Shown here: piece after piece, positions 1-9,355 of the stretch | How the letters are laid out: each line of letters begins with the position of its first letter | Numbering within the stretch: position 1 is the stretch's first letter | NCBI RefSeq assembly: GCF_000759795.1 | Contig: NZ_BBMZ01000002.1 | Span: 186,001-250,000 of the forward strand | DNA length: 64,000 bases | Direction of reading: 5' to 3' | Source of the DNA: Pseudescherichia vulneris NBRC 102420 | GTDB lineage: Bacteria > Pseudomonadota > Gammaproteobacteria > Enterobacterales > Enterobacteriaceae | The notes under the pieces: model-generated | What the model was told of the DNA's origin: nothing | Database searches by the model: none | What the model saw: only the letters and a program-made list of their open reading frames with translations | Made by a program: the position numbers and the translations under genes

Positions 1-537
1 CCAGCCCACTTCGTGGGTCAGCCAGCCCATGATCGGGGCGAAGATAACGGTGGCAAAGTACTGGGCGGAGTTAAAGATCGCAACCGCCGTGCCCCTCTCC
101 TGCGCCGGGAACCAGGCCGCCACGATGCGGCTGTTACCGGGGAAGGAGGGCGCTTCCGCTAAGCCCACCAGGAAGCGCAGGGTGAAGAGCGCAACGATGA
201 TGCCGAAGCCGCTGAAGATATCCACGAAGCCCTGCAGCAGGGTAAACAGCGACCAGATGAAGATAGACCAGAAGTAGACACGTTTTGAACCAAAGCGGTC
301 GAGCAGCCAGCCGCCGGGGATTTGACCGATAACATAGGCCCATGAAAATGCAGAGAAAACATACCCCATGCCAACAGCATCAAGACCGATATCTTTTGCC
401 ATTTCAGAGCCGGCAATGGACAGCGTCGCGCGGTCACCATAGTTGAAGGATGTGACGATAAACAGCATCACCACTATCCAGTAGCGAGCGTTAGTGCGCT
501 TTTCGGCGCTGCTCGCTGCGTGGCTTAATGAACTCAT
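1..537 (-). CDS. gudP: Glucarate/galactarate MFS transporter GudP (3' part outside window)
   Basis: The minus-strand frame is open from ATG 537 to the window edge, giving the N-terminal 179 residues; the C-terminus lies outside. It begins MSSLSHAASSAEKRTNARYW and shows the first transmembrane segments of an anion:cation symporter family MFS protein, including the TSFNYGDRATLSIAGSEMA region and the SWAYVIGQIPGGWLLDRFG segment typical of D-glucarate/galactarate permeases. AGGAG lies about seven bases before the ATG. In E. coli gudP heads gudPXD for glucarate catabolism under CdaR, and it sits next to yqcA as here. Garp-type paralogues share the family, so the assignment rests on both sequence and neighbourhood. 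Confidence 0.92.
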   Translation of the reverse strand, partial: MSSLSHAASSAEKRTNARYWIVVMLFIVTSFNYGDRATLSIAGSEMAKDIGLDAVGMGYVFSAFSWAYVIGQIPGGWLLDRFGSKRVYFWSIFIWSLFTLLQGFVDIFSGFGIIVALFTLRFLVGLAEAPSFPGNSRIVAAWFPAQERGTAVAIFNSAQYFATVIFAPIMGWLTHEVGW

Positions 538-825
538 TATTGCACTCCTGAATTATAGCGTTGAGCTACATTCATTCTGAAAAGCACAACCTGTAGGGGT
601 ATCAGAATGACGTACTGGTGTTTTATGGCAGTCTCTGTACAGCGGTTCGTTAGCCCCTGCGGACTGCCTTTTAATAACTGGCGAGAAAAGTATATGAAGT
701 GGCCAGAATCTGCTCACCGTGCACGCACACAATATTCAGGGTGCTTATCACTCTGCTTTGGGGCATAGGCACAAGGCGATGGGGGGGAGTTCACGGAATT
801 GAAAAGCGTCAGGAGTAAAAGAGAG
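538..825. other. gudP-yqcA intergenic region
   Basis: This is the non-coding spacer upstream of gudP and downstream of yqcA. It should hold the gudP promoter. A TATAAT lies at 552-557 on the minus strand but is too close to the start codon to be convincing as the main promoter. I see no coding frame of good quality and no clear operator. Confidence 0.4.
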
Positions 826-860
826 GAAAAAAGACGATGGCCCTCCCCAGGCGGGAGGGC
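826..860 (-). terminator. Intrinsic terminator after yqcA
   Basis: Inverted repeat GCCCTCCC (840-847) and GGGAGGGC (853-860) with a 5-base loop, ten bases past the yqcA stop. On the minus strand it is followed by a U-run (A6 at 827-832 on the plus strand), a few bases away from the stem. Confidence 0.75.
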
Positions 861-870
861 TAAATGGAAT

Positions 871-1320
871 TTATTTTAGCAGGGTTCCCCACTGCTCAAC
901 CCACGGGTTCGACTCCGTCTCAGGCTCAGGGTGTTCGCTGGCGTCAATGAGCAGGACATCGCCGACGCGCTGCGCCTGCTGGTCTGCAAGCAGCTCGGCA
1001 AACCGTTTCCCGCCGCCGCAGAAGTGGGAGTAGGTGCTGTCGCCCAGCGCAATCACGCCGTAACGCAGGTTGGGCTGGAATCCGAGCGAATCGCGGATCG
1101 CTGCGTAGAGCGGCGCGATGTTATCCGGCAGATCGCCCTGCCCCGTCGTAGAGGTGACCACCAGCACGGTTTTGTCCTGGTAATAGGCCCAGTCCGCCAG
1201 CGTGCCATCCTCAAAGACCTTAACCTGATGCCCCTGCCCGGTCAGCAGCGTCTCCGCCTCTTCGGCCACCAGCAATGAGTTGCCATACATGGTGCCAACA
1301 AAAATACCAATCTCTGCCAT
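871..1320 (-). CDS. yqcA: Flavodoxin YqcA
   Basis: A 149-residue short-chain flavodoxin with a single FMN-binding domain. The phosphate-binding loop is seen near residues 9-14 (GTMYGN), the isoalloxazine-contact loop near residues 57-65 (TSTTGQGDL), and GDSTYSHFC near residues 93-101. The family (MioC/YqcA type) carries electrons in the cytosol; the partner of YqcA is not well defined. The gene lies three bases downstream of truC on the same strand and is probably the last gene of yqcC-truC-yqcA. The length equals the E. coli protein. Confidence 0.95.
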   Translation of the reverse strand: MAEIGIFVGTMYGNSLLVAEEAETLLTGQGHQVKVFEDGTLADWAYYQDKTVLVVTSTTGQGDLPDNIAPLYAAIRDSLGFQPNLRYGVIALGDSTYSHFCGGGKRFAELLADQQAQRVGDVLLIDASEHPEPETESNPWVEQWGTLLK

Positions 1321-1323
1321 TTT

Positions 1324-2118
1324 TCACTCCCTGGTTGCTAACTGCCAGGTTTCATCCTGGCCGCTGTCCGGCACAAACTCAACCCTTTCATTCATCGGGA
1401 GAAGGCCGCGCCAGCCAAACTGGGTTAACGCCTGCATCCAGACGTCGTCCAGCCCGGCGCGCAGAGTTAACGGCTCGCCGGTAAAGGGATGGGTCAGGGA
1501 GAGCTCGCTGGCGTGCAGCATCAGACGGTTCAGGCCAAAGTGCGCCGCCGCGCTGCGGTTCTGACGCAGATCGCCATGCTTGCTGTCGCCGATAATCGGG
1601 TGACGAAGGTGAGTCAGGTGACGGCGCAGCTGGTGCTTGCGTCCGGTTTGCGGATCCAGCTCTACCAGCCCGTAGCGGGTCGTCGGAAACTTGCTGACGG
1701 CAACCGGCAGCTCGACGGTGGCCAGCCCGCGATAGCGGGTCACCGCTGGCTGCGGCTCTTTGTCAGTGCGGGAAAACTTATCGGCGATCTTATCCAGTTC
1801 CTCTACCAGCGGGTAGTCCAGCGTGGCGGCGTCCATCAGCCAGCCGCGAACAATCGCATGGTAGCGCTTCTGGATCAGGTGTTGCTCAAACTGCTGGGAG
1901 AGCAGACGCCCCGCCTCGCTGGATAACCCCATCAGCAGCACGCCAGAGGTGGGCCGATCCAGACGGTGAGCGGTAAAGACGTGCTGACCAATCTGATCCC
2001 GCACGGTTTGCATCACCACCACTTTTTCATCGCGATCGAGCCAGCTACGGTGCACCAGCCAGCCGGAGGGTTTGTTCACCGCCACCAGCCACTCATCCTG
2101 ATAAATAATCTCCAGCAT
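1324..2118 (-). CDS. truC: tRNA pseudouridine(65) synthase TruC
   Basis: A 264-residue RluA-family pseudouridine synthase that isomerises U65 in the T stem of some tRNAs. The catalytic motif HRLDRPTSG is visible with Asp54 as the expected nucleophile. The family RNA-binding residues around VELDPQTGRKHQLRRHLTHL and the IGDSKHGD segment follow. There is no S4 domain, as usual for TruC. The start ATG overlaps the last base of the yqcC stop region, which suggests translational coupling in a yqcC-truC-yqcA unit. A few residues longer than the E. coli enzyme. Confidence 0.96.
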   Translation of the reverse strand: MLEIIYQDEWLVAVNKPSGWLVHRSWLDRDEKVVVMQTVRDQIGQHVFTAHRLDRPTSGVLLMGLSSEAGRLLSQQFEQHLIQKRYHAIVRGWLMDAATLDYPLVEELDKIADKFSRTDKEPQPAVTRYRGLATVELPVAVSKFPTTRYGLVELDPQTGRKHQLRRHLTHLRHPIIGDSKHGDLRQNRSAAAHFGLNRLMLHASELSLTHPFTGEPLTLRAGLDDVWMQALTQFGWRGLLPMNERVEFVPDSGQDETWQLATRE

Positions 2119-2447
2119 CAGGTGTCGCTACCGGCAAAGAGCGCATCAAGGCGTTGCAGATGCACAAGGATGACGTCACGCAGCGGATCGCTGGCATCGA
2201 GCGCCATCTCGTAATAAGGAGTCACGGCAAAGGTCTGCGGCAGCGGCTGACCGCTGTCCAGCAGGGCGTGCATGCGGGGGATCAACACCCACTGCAGCCA
2301 CTCCAGCGGGGCAAGCGTATCCAGGCAAAAGGGCTGCGTGCTGGCAAACGCGCTGCTCTCTGGCGCAACGCCCTGCCAGATTTTTTTCTCGCGCAGCAGC
2401 GCCTCAATGGCGTGCAGCTGCTCGCGTACGCTGATATGAAGAGACAT
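2118..2447 (-). CDS. yqcC: YqcC family protein (DUF446)
   Basis: A 109-residue, mostly helical cytosolic protein of the DUF446 family. Conserved features are the WQ...P region, the PFCLDTL.PLEWLQWVLIPRM core and the hydrophobic C-terminal helix. Its biochemical role is not known; in E. coli and relatives it is always found directly upstream of truC, as here with an overlap of one base. I can say nothing firmer than a possible link to TruC function or simple co-transcription. Confidence 0.93.
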   Translation of the reverse strand: MSLHISVREQLHAIEALLREKKIWQGVAPESSAFASTQPFCLDTLAPLEWLQWVLIPRMHALLDSGQPLPQTFAVTPYYEMALDASDPLRDVILVHLQRLDALFAGSDT

Positions 2448-2501
2448 AGAAACCTCAATGACGATCGAACTGGCGCGCAGAATAGCATTGCGGAGGGGGA
2501 A

Positions 2502-2889
2502 ATAAAAAAGGGAGCACTGTAATTAAACAGTGCTCCCGGTTCGTTTAGCAGCAGTCCGGCTACCTTGATGCTCCCTGCTCATCCATGAAAACTTTTCCTG
2601 CGGTCTCCTGACCTGTTCATCCATAAACCCTGTTCATCCATAAACCATGCTGCCTGCTCGCATCGCCCGATACGACACGCTTAATCCATTAAGCGACATC
2701 CTAATCATCCTGATCCACCGGATATCCTGCCCGGTTCACATTCTCCTTCCTGGAGGTGTCCTTCAACGCGCTCCGGCGTTATCCTTTTTGCTTCATCCTG
2801 AAGCCTTTCCCTGCAATACCGTCCCGGTATGTCCTGTGCCAGAAGCGACATCATCCTGATATTCACTTCGTGTTCAACATCCTGTCGAC
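2502..2889 (-). ncRNA. csrB: CsrB small RNA, antagonist of CsrA
   Basis: The roughly 390-base interval between yqcC and syd carries, on the minus strand, about 24 GGA motifs, many in the form CAGGAUG or AGGAUGA presented in short hairpins. This is the signature of CsrB, which sequesters many copies of the translational regulator CsrA. The 5' end is set at GUCGACAGG (2889), as in E. coli, and the 3' end at a strong terminator (2504-2537). Location between yqcC and syd matches E. coli. A perfect 17-base tandem duplication (2613-2629 and 2630-2646), each copy with one GGAUGAACAG unit, lies inside. Ends are inferred by similarity, not measured. Confidence 0.95.
2504..2537 (-). terminator. csrB terminator
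   Basis: Perfect 11-base-pair stem GGGAGCACTGT (2510-2520) with ACAGTGCTCCC (2527-2537), a 6-base loop and A6 at 2504-2509 on the plus strand, hence a U-run at the 3' end of CsrB. Confidence 0.93.
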
Positions 2890-3061
2890 ACAAATAGAAT
2901 CGACCTTTCCGCTTCGTCTTGCAACCCTGCCATAAGACTTTAGTGCGGATTAATTTGCGTTAAATGTCGCGCAATTTTTAGTAAATTACTGATTTGAATT
3001 TGCTTTATCGATTTTACATATTCAAAATGTTTTTTAACAAAATGGCAATATCCTACACGCT

Positions 3062-3079
3062 TGTAAGAGATCTCTCACA
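3062..3079. promoter_or_regulatory. UvrY (GacA/SirA) box upstream of csrB
   Basis: TGTAAGAGATCTCTCACA is an 18-base imperfect palindrome (one mismatched pair) that matches the binding site of the response regulator UvrY of the BarA-UvrY system. It is centred about 181 bases upstream of the inferred csrB start, the distant position known for enterobacterial csrB. Between it and csrB (2890-3061) the DNA is AT-rich with no coding frame. Confidence 0.8.
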
Positions 3080-3098
3080 CGCGTAATAGAGGATTGGA

Positions 3099-3644
3099 TT
3101 ACATGACAGGCTCAAGCCGCTGAAGGAATAGCGCTACCGAAGGGGCAAACACGGTGCGATGACGGGTACCGAGCGTCTCTTTCACCACCTCGCCGGTTAA
3201 GTTACAGATCGAGATGACATCGAGTTCGCTGTCGAGCGTGGCGATAAACAGCGTGGGTGGCAGCTTTAATCGCTTCTGCGTCACCAGATGTCCAATGAGA
3301 TTCTCCTGAACACGCAGGAAATCGTCCGCACTCCAGGTTTGCAGGAGCGTCAGCGCCTCATTCTCGAATCGTGCCAGCATATCACCGGCAAACTGTGTGG
3401 AATAAAAGCTGTGAACTGCAGGTTGTATCACAATATCTAATGCACGTTCAACAGCGTTTACATTCTCTTCTGCATCAAAAGGTTGGGGTTGCCAGATGAC
3501 CCGGTCTTCCAGCGAGGAGATCACACAGGGCGACGGCACGCCATACAGCGCTTCGCTCTGCGGCCAGCTATTGTGGGTCTCATGCCAGGCGTCGCAGTAG
3601 CGCGCGGTAAAAGCCTTCAGGGCAAGGGATGTCTCTTGGTCCAC
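3099..3644 (-). CDS. syd: SecY-interacting protein Syd
   Basis: A 181-residue cytosolic protein that binds SecY at the inner face of the membrane and is thought to act in quality control of the SecYEG translocon. The whole length aligns with the family, for example [17 protein letters not shown] at the N-terminus, [18 protein letters not shown] and [19 protein letters not shown]. Length equals the E. coli protein. It is divergent from queF with 69 bases between the two starts. Confidence 0.96.
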   Translation of the reverse strand: MDQETSLALKAFTARYCDAWHETHNSWPQSEALYGVPSPCVISSLEDRVIWQPQPFDAEENVNAVERALDIVIQPAVHSFYSTQFAGDMLARFENEALTLLQTWSADDFLRVQENLIGHLVTQKRLKLPPTLFIATLDSELDVISICNLTGEVVKETLGTRHRTVFAPSVALFLQRLEPVM

Positions 3645-3713
3645 CGGTTCCTCTCTTCACTCAGCCAGGATAAACTTAAGGCTGAGAGTTTACCTGCAAA
3701 ACGGCGATGAAAC

Positions 3714-4562
3714 ATGTCTTCTTCTTATGATAACCACCAGGCGCTGGCTGGCCTGACCCTGGGCAAAACCACCCGCTACCGCGATACCTACGACGCAACC
3801 CTGCTGCAGGGTGTTCCTCGTAGCCTGAATCGCGATCCCCTCGGCCTGCACGCCGACAGCCTGCCCTTCCACGGCGGAGACATCTGGACGCTGTATGAGC
3901 TGTCATGGCTCAACGCCAACGGCCTGCCGCAGGTTGCAGTGGGCCATGTCGAGCTGGACTACGCCAGCGTTAACCTGGTGGAGTCAAAAAGCTTTAAGCT
4001 CTACCTGAACAGCTTTAACCAAACGCGCTTTAGCAGCTGGGAAGAGGTTCGCACGACGCTGGAGCGGGATCTCAGCGCCTGCGCGCAGGGTAAGGTGAGC
4101 GTGATGCTCTATGCGTTAGATGAGCTGGAAGGCCAGCCGATTGCCCACTTCAACGGCAAATGCATCGATAACCAGGATATCGTGATCGATGACTACCAGT
4201 TCAACGCCGACTACCTGCAAAACGCCGCGGGTGGCAGCGTAGTGGAAGAAACCCTGGTCAGCCACCTGCTGAAATCCAACTGCCTGATCACCCATCAGCC
4301 GGACTGGGGTTCCGTTCAGATTCAGTATCGCGGGCCGCAGATCGATCGCGAGAAGCTCCTGCGTTATCTGGTCTCCTTCCGCCACCACAACGAGTTTCAC
4401 GAGCAGTGCGTTGAGCGCATCTTTAACGATCTGCTGCGCTTCTGTCAGCCGGAAACGCTGAGCGTCTATGCTCGCTATACCCGTCGCGGTGGTCTGGATA
4501 TCAACCCGTGGCGTAGCAACACCGACTTCCAGCCCGCTACCGGTCGTCTGGTGCGCCAGTAG
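3714..4562 (+). CDS. queF: NADPH-dependent 7-cyano-7-deazaguanine reductase QueF
   Basis: A 282-residue long-form (YqfH/type II) QueF, which reduces preQ0 to preQ1 in queuosine synthesis. It is a tandem tunnelling-fold protein: the QueF signature [13 protein letters not shown] lies in the N-terminal half. The catalytic Cys190 and Asp197 are in [12 protein letters not shown] in the C-terminal half, with the substrate-binding [14 protein letters not shown] after it. Length matches the E. coli enzyme. It is transcribed away from syd, and no other queuosine gene is nearby. Confidence 0.97.
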   Translation: MSSSYDNHQALAGLTLGKTTRYRDTYDATLLQGVPRSLNRDPLGLHADSLPFHGGDIWTLYELSWLNANGLPQVAVGHVELDYASVNLVESKSFKLYLNSFNQTRFSSWEEVRTTLERDLSACAQGKVSVMLYALDELEGQPIAHFNGKCIDNQDIVIDDYQFNADYLQNAAGGSVVEETLVSHLLKSNCLITHQPDWGSVQIQYRGPQIDREKLLRYLVSFRHHNEFHEQCVERIFNDLLRFCQPETLSVYARYTRRGGLDINPWRSNTDFQPATGRLVRQ

Positions 4563-4689
4563 CGGCGGCAAAAAGTACGATTTTTTACTGATTTGCGCGG
4601 TGGATTCCGCGCCTGAGGTTGTTAAACGTCATAAGCCAGGGCTATTGTAATCACAGGGAGCGGCGATTTTCGCCCCATAAGGAGTTCAC

Positions 4690-6054
4690 TTGATTACACA
4701 TATTAGCCCGCTAGGCTCAATGGATCTGTTGTCGCAGCTGGAAGTCGATATGCTCAAAAGCTCGGCCAGCAGCGACCTTTATCAACTGTTTCGTAACTGT
4801 TCACTTGCCGTTCTAAACTCAGGAAGCCAGACCGACAGCAGTAAAGAGCTGCTGTCCCGCTTCGAGAATTTTGATATCAACGTGTTACGTCGCGAACGCG
4901 GCGTAAAGCTGGAGCTGATCAACCCGCCGGAAGAGGCATTCGTTGACGGACGTATTATCCGCTCGCTCCAGGCTAACCTCTTTGCCGTGCTGCGCGATAT
5001 CCTGTTCGTCAACGGGCAGATCCACAATGCCGGGCGCTTCCAGCACCTTAACCTGGAGAGCTCTACCCACATCACCAACCTGGTCTTCTCGATCCTGCGC
5101 AACGCCCGCGCGCTGCACGTGGGCGAAGCACCTAATATGGTGGTGTGCTGGGGCGGCCACTCGATCAATGAAACCGAGTACCTCTACGCTCGCCGCGTCG
5201 GAACCCAGCTGGGTCTGCGCGAGCTGAACATCTGCACCGGCTGTGGCCCTGGCGCGATGGAAGCCCCGATGAAAGGGGCGGCGGTGGGCCATGCCCAGCA
5301 GCGCTATAAAGAGGGACGCTTTATCGGCATGACCGAACCGTCCATCATCGCTGCCGAGCCGCCTAACCCGCTGGTTAACGAGCTGGTGATCATGCCGGAT
5401 ATCGAGAAGCGTCTGGAGGCCTTCGTACGTATCGCCCACGGGATCATCATCTTCCCCGGCGGTGTGGGAACCGCAGAAGAGCTGCTCTACCTGCTCGGCA
5501 TTCTGATGAACCCGGCCAACCAGCATCAGGTGCTGCCGCTGATCCTCACCGGACCAAAACAGAGCGCAGACTACTTCCGCGTGCTGGACGAGTTTATTAC
5601 CCATACGCTCGGCGAATCGGCCCGCCGCTACTACCGCATCATTATTGACGATGCGCCGGAAGTGGCTCGCCAGATGAAAAAAGCGATGCCGCTGGTGAAA
5701 GAGCACCGTCGCGATACCGGAGACGCCTACAGCTTTAACTGGTCTATCCGCATCGCGCCGGATCTGCAGATGCCGTTTGAGCCGACCCATGAGAATATGG
5801 CCAACCTTCAGCTCTACCCGGATCGGCCGGTAGAGGTGCTGGCGGCGGATCTGCGTCGCGCCTTCTCAGGGATCGTGGCGGGCAACGTCAAAGAGGTAGG
5901 TATTCGTGCCATTGAAGCCGCCGGACCGTACAAGATCCACGGCGACCGGGCAATGATGCGCCGGATGGACGATCTGCTCCAGGGCTTTGTGGCTCAGCAC
6001 CGCATGAAGCTGCCGGGCTCGGCCTATATCCCCTGCTACGAAATCTGTGCCTGA
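4690..6054 (+). CDS. ppnN: Pyrimidine/purine nucleotide 5'-monophosphate nucleosidase PpnN
   Basis: A 454-residue protein of the LOG family extended at both ends, as in PpnN (YgdH). It cleaves nucleoside monophosphates to base and ribose 5-phosphate and binds (p)ppGpp in E. coli. The LOG nucleotide-binding signatures [14 protein letters not shown] and [12 protein letters not shown] are present. The start is TTG at 4690, chosen because GGAG lies at 4681-4684 and the N-terminal sequence [17 protein letters not shown] matches the family from that codon. It appears monocistronic. Confidence 0.95.
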   Translation: MITHISPLGSMDLLSQLEVDMLKSSASSDLYQLFRNCSLAVLNSGSQTDSSKELLSRFENFDINVLRRERGVKLELINPPEEAFVDGRIIRSLQANLFAVLRDILFVNGQIHNAGRFQHLNLESSTHITNLVFSILRNARALHVGEAPNMVVCWGGHSINETEYLYARRVGTQLGLRELNICTGCGPGAMEAPMKGAAVGHAQQRYKEGRFIGMTEPSIIAAEPPNPLVNELVIMPDIEKRLEAFVRIAHGIIIFPGGVGTAEELLYLLGILMNPANQHQVLPLILTGPKQSADYFRVLDEFITHTLGESARRYYRIIIDDAPEVARQMKKAMPLVKEHRRDTGDAYSFNWSIRIAPDLQMPFEPTHENMANLQLYPDRPVEVLAADLRRAFSGIVAGNVKEVGIRAIEAAGPYKIHGDRAMMRRMDDLLQGFVAQHRMKLPGSAYIPCYEICA

Positions 6055-6067
6055 TTTCTCCTGACCT

Positions 6068-6097
6068 GCCGGGTGGCGCTCCGCTTACCCGGCCTAC
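6068..6097. repeat. REP palindrome
   Basis: GCCGGGT (6068-6074) pairs with ACCCGGC (6087-6093), followed by CTAC. It is one of at least six related REP units in this window, placed 13 bases after ppnN, where it may protect or end the transcript. Confidence 0.85.
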
Positions 6098-6549
6098 TCA
6101 ATACATACACTAAGCTTATAGTTCTTAACCGCCCCGCAAAAGCAATCGATTGCTTAGGAAATGCCCCCCGTTATTTATCTAGAAAAGTTTTGCTTAAATC
6201 TGATAAAACGCTGCTATCTACGCCTTTTACCGGGTGATTATCGTATTTCACATCTACCGCTTTGATCGCAAATCCTGGCGATGGTAGCCTTCGCCACCAT
6301 AAATCTCCCTGTGGGCATTTTTAGCAGCGCGTTGGTCTAAACACAGCCATATAGAAAGTGGATTATTGCAATTGAGATCGCGATCACTGTCAGGGTCATA
6401 ACATAAATGTATCGTTCCGCCGCAAAATGTAACGGAGAAAAATAATCCCAAGACGTTACTTAACCCAATTTTATATTACCGTTGGGTGCTTTTTCATCGG
6501 ATTTGACTAAGCGCCTGATATTTAGCTTTTAAAGTAAATGGAGATAGAG
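6098..6549. other. ppnN-sdaC intergenic region
   Basis: This is about 450 bases of AT-rich non-coding DNA upstream of sdaC. Apart from the candidate CRP site listed separately and AT-rich promoter-like stretches near 6399-6410, I see no ORF of good quality and no clear RNA gene. Confidence 0.5.
6373..6388. promoter_or_regulatory. Candidate CRP site upstream of sdaC
   Basis: TGAGATCGCGATCACT matches 12 of 16 positions of the CRP consensus and has the expected 6-base spacer between near-perfect half-sites. It lies about 160 bases before the sdaC start. sdaCB is known to respond to CRP in E. coli; the promoter position here is not certain. Confidence 0.55.
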
Positions 6550-7851
6550 ATGGAAACCACGCAAACCAGCACCATTGCTTCGCAGGCAACGCGAAGCACA
6601 TGGCGTAAGAGCGATACCATGTGGATGCTGGGCCTGTATGGCACGGCAATTGGTGCAGGCGTTCTGTTCCTGCCGATTAACGCCGGCGTCGGCGGCATGA
6701 TCCCCCTGATCATCATGGCGATTATCGCCTTCCCGATGACCTTTTTTGCCCACCGCGGCCTGACCCGCTTTGTGCTGTCAGGGAAAAACCCTGGCGAAGA
6801 CATCACCGAAGTAGTGGAAGAGCATTTTGGCGTTGGTGCCGGTAAGGTCATCACCCTGCTCTACTTCTTTGCTATCTACCCGATCCTGCTGGTTTACAGC
6901 GTGGCGATCACCAACACCGTCGACAGCTTCCTGACCCACCAGCTGGGTATGGTTTCGCCGCCGCGCGTCGTGCTGTCCCTGATCCTGATCGTCGGCATGA
7001 TGACCATCGTGCGCTTCGGCGAGAAGATGATCGTTAAGGCGATGAGCATCCTGGTCTTCCCGTTTGTGATTGCCCTGATGCTGCTGGCGCTCTACCTGAT
7101 CCCACAGTGGAGCGGCGCGGCGCTGGAGACCCTCTCCTTTGATGCGGCCGCTAACACCGGACAAGGCCTGTGGATGACCCTGTGGCTGGCGATCCCGGTG
7201 ATGGTCTTCTCCTTCAACCACTCGCCGATCATCTCCTCCTTCGCCGTTGCTAAACGCGAAGAGTATGGCGATGACGCAGAGAAAAAATGCTCCCGCATCC
7301 TCTCCTATGCCCACATCATGATGGTGCTGACGGTGATGTTCTTTGTCTTCAGCTGCGTGCTGAGCCTGGCCCCGGCCGATCTGGTTGCGGCGAAAGAGCA
7401 GAACATCTCTATCCTCTCTTACCTGGCTAACCACTTCCATGCCCCGGTCATTGAGTGGATGGCACCGATTATCGCCATGGTCGCAATCACTAAATCCTTC
7501 CTCGGCCACTACCTGGGCGCGCGCGAAGGCTTTAACGGGATGATCATTAAGTCCCTGCGCGGCAAAGGCAAAACCATGGAGATCGGCAAGCTAAACCGCA
7601 TCACGGCGATCTTCATGCTGCTGACCACCTGGCTGGTTGCGACGCTGAACCCGAGCATCCTCGGCCTGATCGAAACCCTGGGCGGCCCGGTTATCGCCAT
7701 GATCCTGTTCCTGATGCCGATGTACGCCATCCAGAAAGTCCCGGCGATGCGTAAATACAGCGGCCATATCAGCAACGCGTTTGTCGTGGTGATGGGTCTG
7801 ATCGCTATCTCTGCGATCTTCTACTCCCTGTATCACCTCTTCGCTGCTTAA
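6550..7851 (+). CDS. sdaC: Serine transporter SdaC (HAAAP family)
   Basis: A 433-residue inner-membrane serine:H+ symporter of the hydroxy/aromatic amino acid permease family, with about 11 predicted membrane segments. Characteristic stretches are [18 protein letters not shown] near the N-terminus, [20 protein letters not shown] in the middle and [15 protein letters not shown] near residue 320. The start is taken at ATG 6550, four codons inside the longest frame, because GGAG lies six bases upstream and [11 protein letters not shown] matches the known N-terminus. It is followed by sdaB in the same direction, so uptake and deamination of L-serine are co-expressed. Confidence 0.96.
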   Translation: METTQTSTIASQATRSTWRKSDTMWMLGLYGTAIGAGVLFLPINAGVGGMIPLIIMAIIAFPMTFFAHRGLTRFVLSGKNPGEDITEVVEEHFGVGAGKVITLLYFFAIYPILLVYSVAITNTVDSFLTHQLGMVSPPRVVLSLILIVGMMTIVRFGEKMIVKAMSILVFPFVIALMLLALYLIPQWSGAALETLSFDAAANTGQGLWMTLWLAIPVMVFSFNHSPIISSFAVAKREEYGDDAEKKCSRILSYAHIMMVLTVMFFVFSCVLSLAPADLVAAKEQNISILSYLANHFHAPVIEWMAPIIAMVAITKSFLGHYLGAREGFNGMIIKSLRGKGKTMEIGKLNRITAIFMLLTTWLVATLNPSILGLIETLGGPVIAMILFLMPMYAIQKVPAMRKYSGHISNAFVVVMGLIAISAIFYSLYHLFAA

Positions 7852-7863
7852 GTTATCCCCCCT

Positions 7864-7883
7864 CGCCGCCCACCCGGGCGGCG
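7864..7883 (+). promoter_or_regulatory. GC-rich hairpin between sdaC and sdaB
   Basis: CGCCGCCC (7864-7871) pairs with GGGCGGCG (7876-7883) over a 4-base loop. There is no U-run after it, so it is not a standard terminator. It could stabilise the sdaC part of the message or give partial attenuation before sdaB. Confidence 0.6.
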
Positions 7884-7912
7884 AACCCAGCACTACGCCA
7901 TGGACAATTATT

Positions 7913-9280
7913 ATGATCAGCGTATTCGATATCTTTAAAATTGGTATTGGCCCCTCCAGCTCGCACACCGTCGGGCCAATGAAAGCCGGAAAGCAGTTCA
8001 CCGATGACCTCGTGGCGCGCGGGATCCTTGCCGAGACTACCCGCGTGGTGGTTGACGTATATGGCTCGCTGTCGCTTACCGGCAAAGGCCACCACACCGA
8101 TATAGCCATTATTATGGGCCTTGCAGGCAACCTGCCGGACAGCGTCGACATCGATGCCATCCCGGCATTTATTGCCGATGTCAGCGCCCGAGGCCGTCTG
8201 CCGCTGGCGAACGGACAGCATGAGGTCGATTTTCCCCTTGAGCAGAGCATGAACTTCCATGCTGACAATCTCTCTCTGCATGAAAACGGGATGCGTATCA
8301 GCGCCCTGGCAGGCGATACGCTGCTTTACAGCCAGACCTACTACTCTATCGGCGGCGGGTTTATCGTCGATGAGGCGCACTTCGGCCAGACCAGCGACTC
8401 GCCGGTTGCCGTGCCCTATCCCTATAAGAACGCCGCCGATCTGCAGCGCCACTGCCAGCAGACTGGCCTGTCGCTCTCCGGGCTGATGATGGAGAACGAG
8501 CTGGCCCTGCACAGCAAAGCGGCGCTGGAGCAGCACTTCGCCAGCGTCTGGGCGGTCATGCGCGGCGGCATCGAGCGCGGAATTACCACTGAAGGGGCGT
8601 TGCCGGGCAAGCTGCGGGTTCCGCGTCGGGCAGCAGCGCTGCGCCGGATGCTGGTGAGCAGCGATAAAACCACCACCGATCCGATGGCAGTGGTCGACTG
8701 GATCAACATGTTTGCCCTGGCGGTCAACGAAGAGAACGCCGCTGGCGGGCGCGTGGTCACCGCACCGACCAACGGCGCATGCGGTATCGTTCCCGCCGTG
8801 CTGGCCTATTACGACAAGTTCATCCGCGAAGTGAACGCTAACTCGCTGGCGCGCTACCTGCTGGTGTGCAGCGCCATCGGCTCGCTCTATAAGATGAATG
8901 CCTCTATCTCCGGGGCGGAGGTGGGCTGTCAGGGTGAAGTTGGCGTCGCCTGCTCAATGGCGGCTGCCGGGCTGACCGAGCTGCTGGGCGGTAGCCCGAC
9001 CCAGGTCTGCATCGCAGCGGAAATCGGCATGGAGCACAACCTGGGTCTCACCTGCGATCCGGTTGCCGGTCAGGTACAGGTTCCCTGCATCGAGCGTAAC
9101 GCCATCGCCTCTGTCAAAGCGGTGAATGCCGCGCGGATGGCGCTGCGTCGCACCAGCGAGCCGCGCGTCTGCCTCGACAAGGTGATCGAAACCATGTACG
9201 AAACCGGCAAGGACATGAACGCCAAATACCGCGAAACCTCCCGCGGCGGGCTGGCAATGAAAATCGTCGCCTGCGATTGA
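7913..9280 (+). CDS. sdaB: L-serine dehydratase 2 (iron-sulfur) SdaB
   Basis: A 455-residue single-chain L-serine ammonia-lyase that converts L-serine to pyruvate and ammonia using an oxygen-labile [4Fe-4S] cluster. The N-terminal domain has KIGIGPSSSHTVGPMKAG; the C-terminal catalytic domain has NGACGIVPAVLAYY, SGAEVGCQGEVGVACSM and LGLTCDPVAGQVQVPCIERN. The conserved cysteines in these segments are the likely cluster ligands. It is the second gene of sdaCB. SdaA is a close paralogue, but linkage to sdaC identifies SdaB. Confidence 0.96.
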   Translation: MISVFDIFKIGIGPSSSHTVGPMKAGKQFTDDLVARGILAETTRVVVDVYGSLSLTGKGHHTDIAIIMGLAGNLPDSVDIDAIPAFIADVSARGRLPLANGQHEVDFPLEQSMNFHADNLSLHENGMRISALAGDTLLYSQTYYSIGGGFIVDEAHFGQTSDSPVAVPYPYKNAADLQRHCQQTGLSLSGLMMENELALHSKAALEQHFASVWAVMRGGIERGITTEGALPGKLRVPRRAAALRRMLVSSDKTTTDPMAVVDWINMFALAVNEENAAGGRVVTAPTNGACGIVPAVLAYYDKFIREVNANSLARYLLVCSAIGSLYKMNASISGAEVGCQGEVGVACSMAAAGLTELLGGSPTQVCIAAEIGMEHNLGLTCDPVAGQVQVPCIERNAIASVKAVNAARMALRRTSEPRVCLDKVIETMYETGKDMNAKYRETSRGGLAMKIVACD

Positions 9281-9355
9281 TCCCCTGAGCGATGAATGGT
9301 CTCCGCCTCCCGTCAATGATACCCTTAGCCGGTCTGTCATTGCCGGGAGGATCGC

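Noticed and set aside
2577..2646. Short tandem repeats resembling a CRISPR or minisatellite
   Set aside because: They are CsrA-binding units inside csrB; two copies with no spacers and no cas genes.
2647..2859. A 70-codon plus-strand open frame
   Set aside because: It lies wholly antisense to csrB, with no ribosome site and biased composition from the repeated CCTG motifs.
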